DNA from: Campylobacteraceae bacterium
GTDB taxonomy: Bacteria; Campylobacterota; Campylobacteria; Campylobacterales; Sulfurovaceae
DNA length: 15,001 bases
Direction: 5' to 3'
Assembly (NCBI GenBank): GCA_026985655.1
Contig: JALSQB010000059.1
Span: forward strand, 1-15,001
Shown here: one piece after another, positions 13,672 to 15,001 of the stretch
How positions within the stretch are numbered: position 1 is the first letter of the stretch
Layout: every line of letters begins with the position of its first letter
Notes under the pieces: model-generated
Told to the model about the DNA's origin: nothing
What the model saw: only the letters and a program-made list of their open reading frames with translations
The model's database searches: none
Translations under genes and position numbers: made by a program

Positions 13672-14899
13672 TAGCCAAAAGAGGATTATTCTGGGAAATA
13701 TTGTCACACTCTTTACCCTGCAAGGGCTTCAATACCTCATACCTCTTATTTTATTACCTTATCTGGTACATATTTTAGGCATTGCTTATTTTGGACTACT
13801 CTCTTTTGCCACAGCAACCATTGCCTTTTTTCGCTCAACCGTTGCCTATGGATTTGACTTTACAGGCACACAACAGATAGCCCTTCAAAAAGAAGACACA
13901 TCAGGCTTAAGTGATATTTTATCTTCTATTCTTATGGTAAAACTACTTCTTGTGGGTATTACCCTTTTTATTTTAATGATTTTAATCTTTAGTCTTGAAA
14001 AAATCTCCATTGAGAGTAGCCTTTTTCTCTATACTTTTCTAGTCGTTTTAGGCGATGCTCTTTTTCCTACATGGTTCTTTCAAGGTATGGAAAAGATGAA
14101 GTTTATTACATTCTTTCGAACAATTCAGAGAGTTATTGCACTTATTTTAATTTTTCTGTTTGTCACCACACAAGAAGATTATCTTCTTGTCCCCTTAATA
14201 GAAGGCGTTTTAGCTATTATGGCTGGTCTTGGTTCTCTACTTTATATTAAAAAAGAGTTTAATGTATCTCTTACAATACCTCAAAAAACAAATATCATAT
14301 TTCAAATAAAAAATAGTTGGCATCTTTTTCTCTCACAAATTGCAGTGCATTTTTATACAACGATGAACATTTTTGTATTAGGCTTAATGGCAGACAACAC
14401 AACTGTGGGCTACTACGCTTTAGCCTACAAACTTTTTTCTGTTATTAAAGAACTTTTTACTCCTGTAAACAAAGCTATTTTCCCTTTTCTTTCTAAAAAA
14501 TATTTAGAGCATAAAACAGACTACTATAAACTGATTAAAAAAATATCTTTATGGTATCTATTGGCGTTAATTATTATTGCTTCTTTAAGCTATGTTTTCG
14601 CATCAGAAATAGTGAGTTTAGTGTCAGGAAAATCTATTGAGCAGACAGCTTCGCTACTAAAAATATTTGCAATATCACTACTCTTTGCCATTGGACCACT
14701 CTACTCTTTGCTTCTTGTTATTAAATCAGACAATAAGAAACTGTCAGTAATTACCTTTAGATGTATGATTTTAAATTCCATACTACTCTACCCCTCTATC
14801 TACTATTTTGGTATTGTGGGATTAAGTTATCACTTTTTGATTGTACAACTTTATCAAGCGTACTTGCAAATAAAATTTAACAAAGAGATATGGAATTAG
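13658..14899 (+). CDS. Second Wzx-type oligosaccharide flippase
   Basis: A 413-residue membrane protein with about 12 helices and the same motif series as the flippase at 4658-5941: L-I-P-L-I-L-L-P-Y-L-V near the start, G-x-x-Y-F-G-L-L-S-F, V-A-Y-G-F-D-F-T-G-T, W-F-F-Q-G-M-E-K-M-K-F-I, then S-W-H-L-F-L-S-Q-I-A-V-H-F-Y-T. The ATG lies inside the end of the TIM-barrel gene (14-base overlap) and has AGGAG five bases upstream, so the two are probably translated together. It likely exports lipid-linked repeat units for a polymer related to the barrel protein. Its TAG stop overlaps the stop of a convergent gene. The sequence appears intact. Confidence 0.9.
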   Translation: MLKNSSQKRIILGNIVTLFTLQGLQYLIPLILLPYLVHILGIAYFGLLSFATATIAFFRSTVAYGFDFTGTQQIALQKEDTSGLSDILSSILMVKLLLVGITLFILMILIFSLEKISIESSLFLYTFLVVLGDALFPTWFFQGMEKMKFITFFRTIQRVIALILIFLFVTTQEDYLLVPLIEGVLAIMAGLGSLLYIKKEFNVSLTIPQKTNIIFQIKNSWHLFLSQIAVHFYTTMNIFVLGLMADNTTVGYYALAYKLFSVIKELFTPVNKAIFPFLSKKYLEHKTDYYKLIKKISLWYLLALIIIASLSYVFASEIVSLVSGKSIEQTASLLKIFAISLLFAIGPLYSLLLVIKSDNKKLSVITFRCMILNSILLYPSIYYFGIVGLSYHFLIVQLYQAYLQIKFNKEIWN

Positions 14900-15001
14900 G
14901 AGAAATAAGCCTCTTTATAAATTTGTGCAATTTTTTTAATAGAGAACGCTTGACTCTGCTCAAAGGCTTTAGCTTCATACTCTTTTTTTAGATTATTGTC
15001 T
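14896..15001 (-). CDS. C-terminal end of a possible glycosyltransferase (5' end outside window)
   Basis: On the minus strand an open frame enters from the right edge and ends at TAA (14898-14896), giving 34 residues. The peptide is charged and helical (K-K-E-Y-E-A-K-A-F-E-Q-S, then S-I-K-K-I-A-Q-I-Y-K-E-A-Y). This resembles the terminal helix of GT4-type glycosyltransferases, which often end in a similar F-x-I-x-K-I-x-x-x-Y-x-x-x-Y pattern. The location in a polysaccharide locus agrees, but the fragment is too short for certainty. Its stop overlaps the convergent flippase stop by four bases. Confidence 0.5.
   Translation of the reverse strand, partial: DNNLKKEYEAKAFEQSQAFSIKKIAQIYKEAYFS

Noticed and set aside
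1..15001. CRISPR array, tRNA, rRNA, insertion sequence or phage genes
   Set aside because: No regularly spaced repeats, cloverleaf-like gene, transposase, integrase or terminal inverted repeats were seen by reading.

Overview
The window is AT-rich (roughly one third G+C) and tightly packed with genes. Gene style, A/T-ending codons, AAGGA-type ribosome binding sites and TATAAT or extended TGnTATAAT promoters without a clear -35 box suggest Campylobacterota (a Sulfurimonas/Sulfurovum/Arcobacter-like bacterium). This is an inference from style, not from a phylogenetic marker. Most of the window looks like an accessory cell-surface polysaccharide locus. No tRNA, rRNA, CRISPR array, insertion sequence or integrase is visible.

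Layout. (1) Positions 3-140 hold the 3' end of a plus-strand gene, closed by a hairpin that lies in the end of the next, convergent gene. (2) Minus-strand block 3372-142: a GNAT acetyltransferase, then after a promoter-like gap a CmoA-like methyltransferase, a membrane protein of unknown family, and an HTTM/vitamin K-dependent gamma-carboxylase-like membrane protein. (3) Plus-strand block 3485-7647: a VOC (glyoxalase-fold) protein, a class I aldolase of the FbaB/ADH-synthase type, a Wzx-type flippase, and a ProA (glutamate-5-semialdehyde dehydrogenase) domain fused to an unrecognised 157-residue membrane tail. (4) Minus-strand block 12399-7636: an MBOAT O-acyltransferase (AlgI type), an SGNH/AlgX-like partner, an EpsG/Wzy-like polymerase and a putative sugar O-methyltransferase, spaced or overlapped as one operon. 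(5) Plus-strand block 12478-14899: a secreted TIM-barrel, glycoside-hydrolase-like protein and a second Wzx-type flippase. (6) Positions 14896-15001 hold the last 34 codons of a minus-strand gene that may be a glycosyltransferase.

How it could work together. Block 4 supplies polymerisation, O-acylation and O-methylation of a repeat-unit glycan. The flippases move lipid-linked units across the inner membrane. The periplasmic barrel protein may trim or process the polymer. The aldolase, VOC protein and ProA fusion could make or modify an unusual building block. The sugar-nucleotide and main glycosyltransferase genes are not in this window, so the polymer cannot be named. The most unusual items are the ProA-membrane fusion cotranscribed with a flippase, an HTTM protein with a dedicated membrane partner, a CmoA homologue that seems to lack the carboxy-SAM-binding arginine, and two starts placed exactly at the predicted transcription start (possible leaderless mRNAs).
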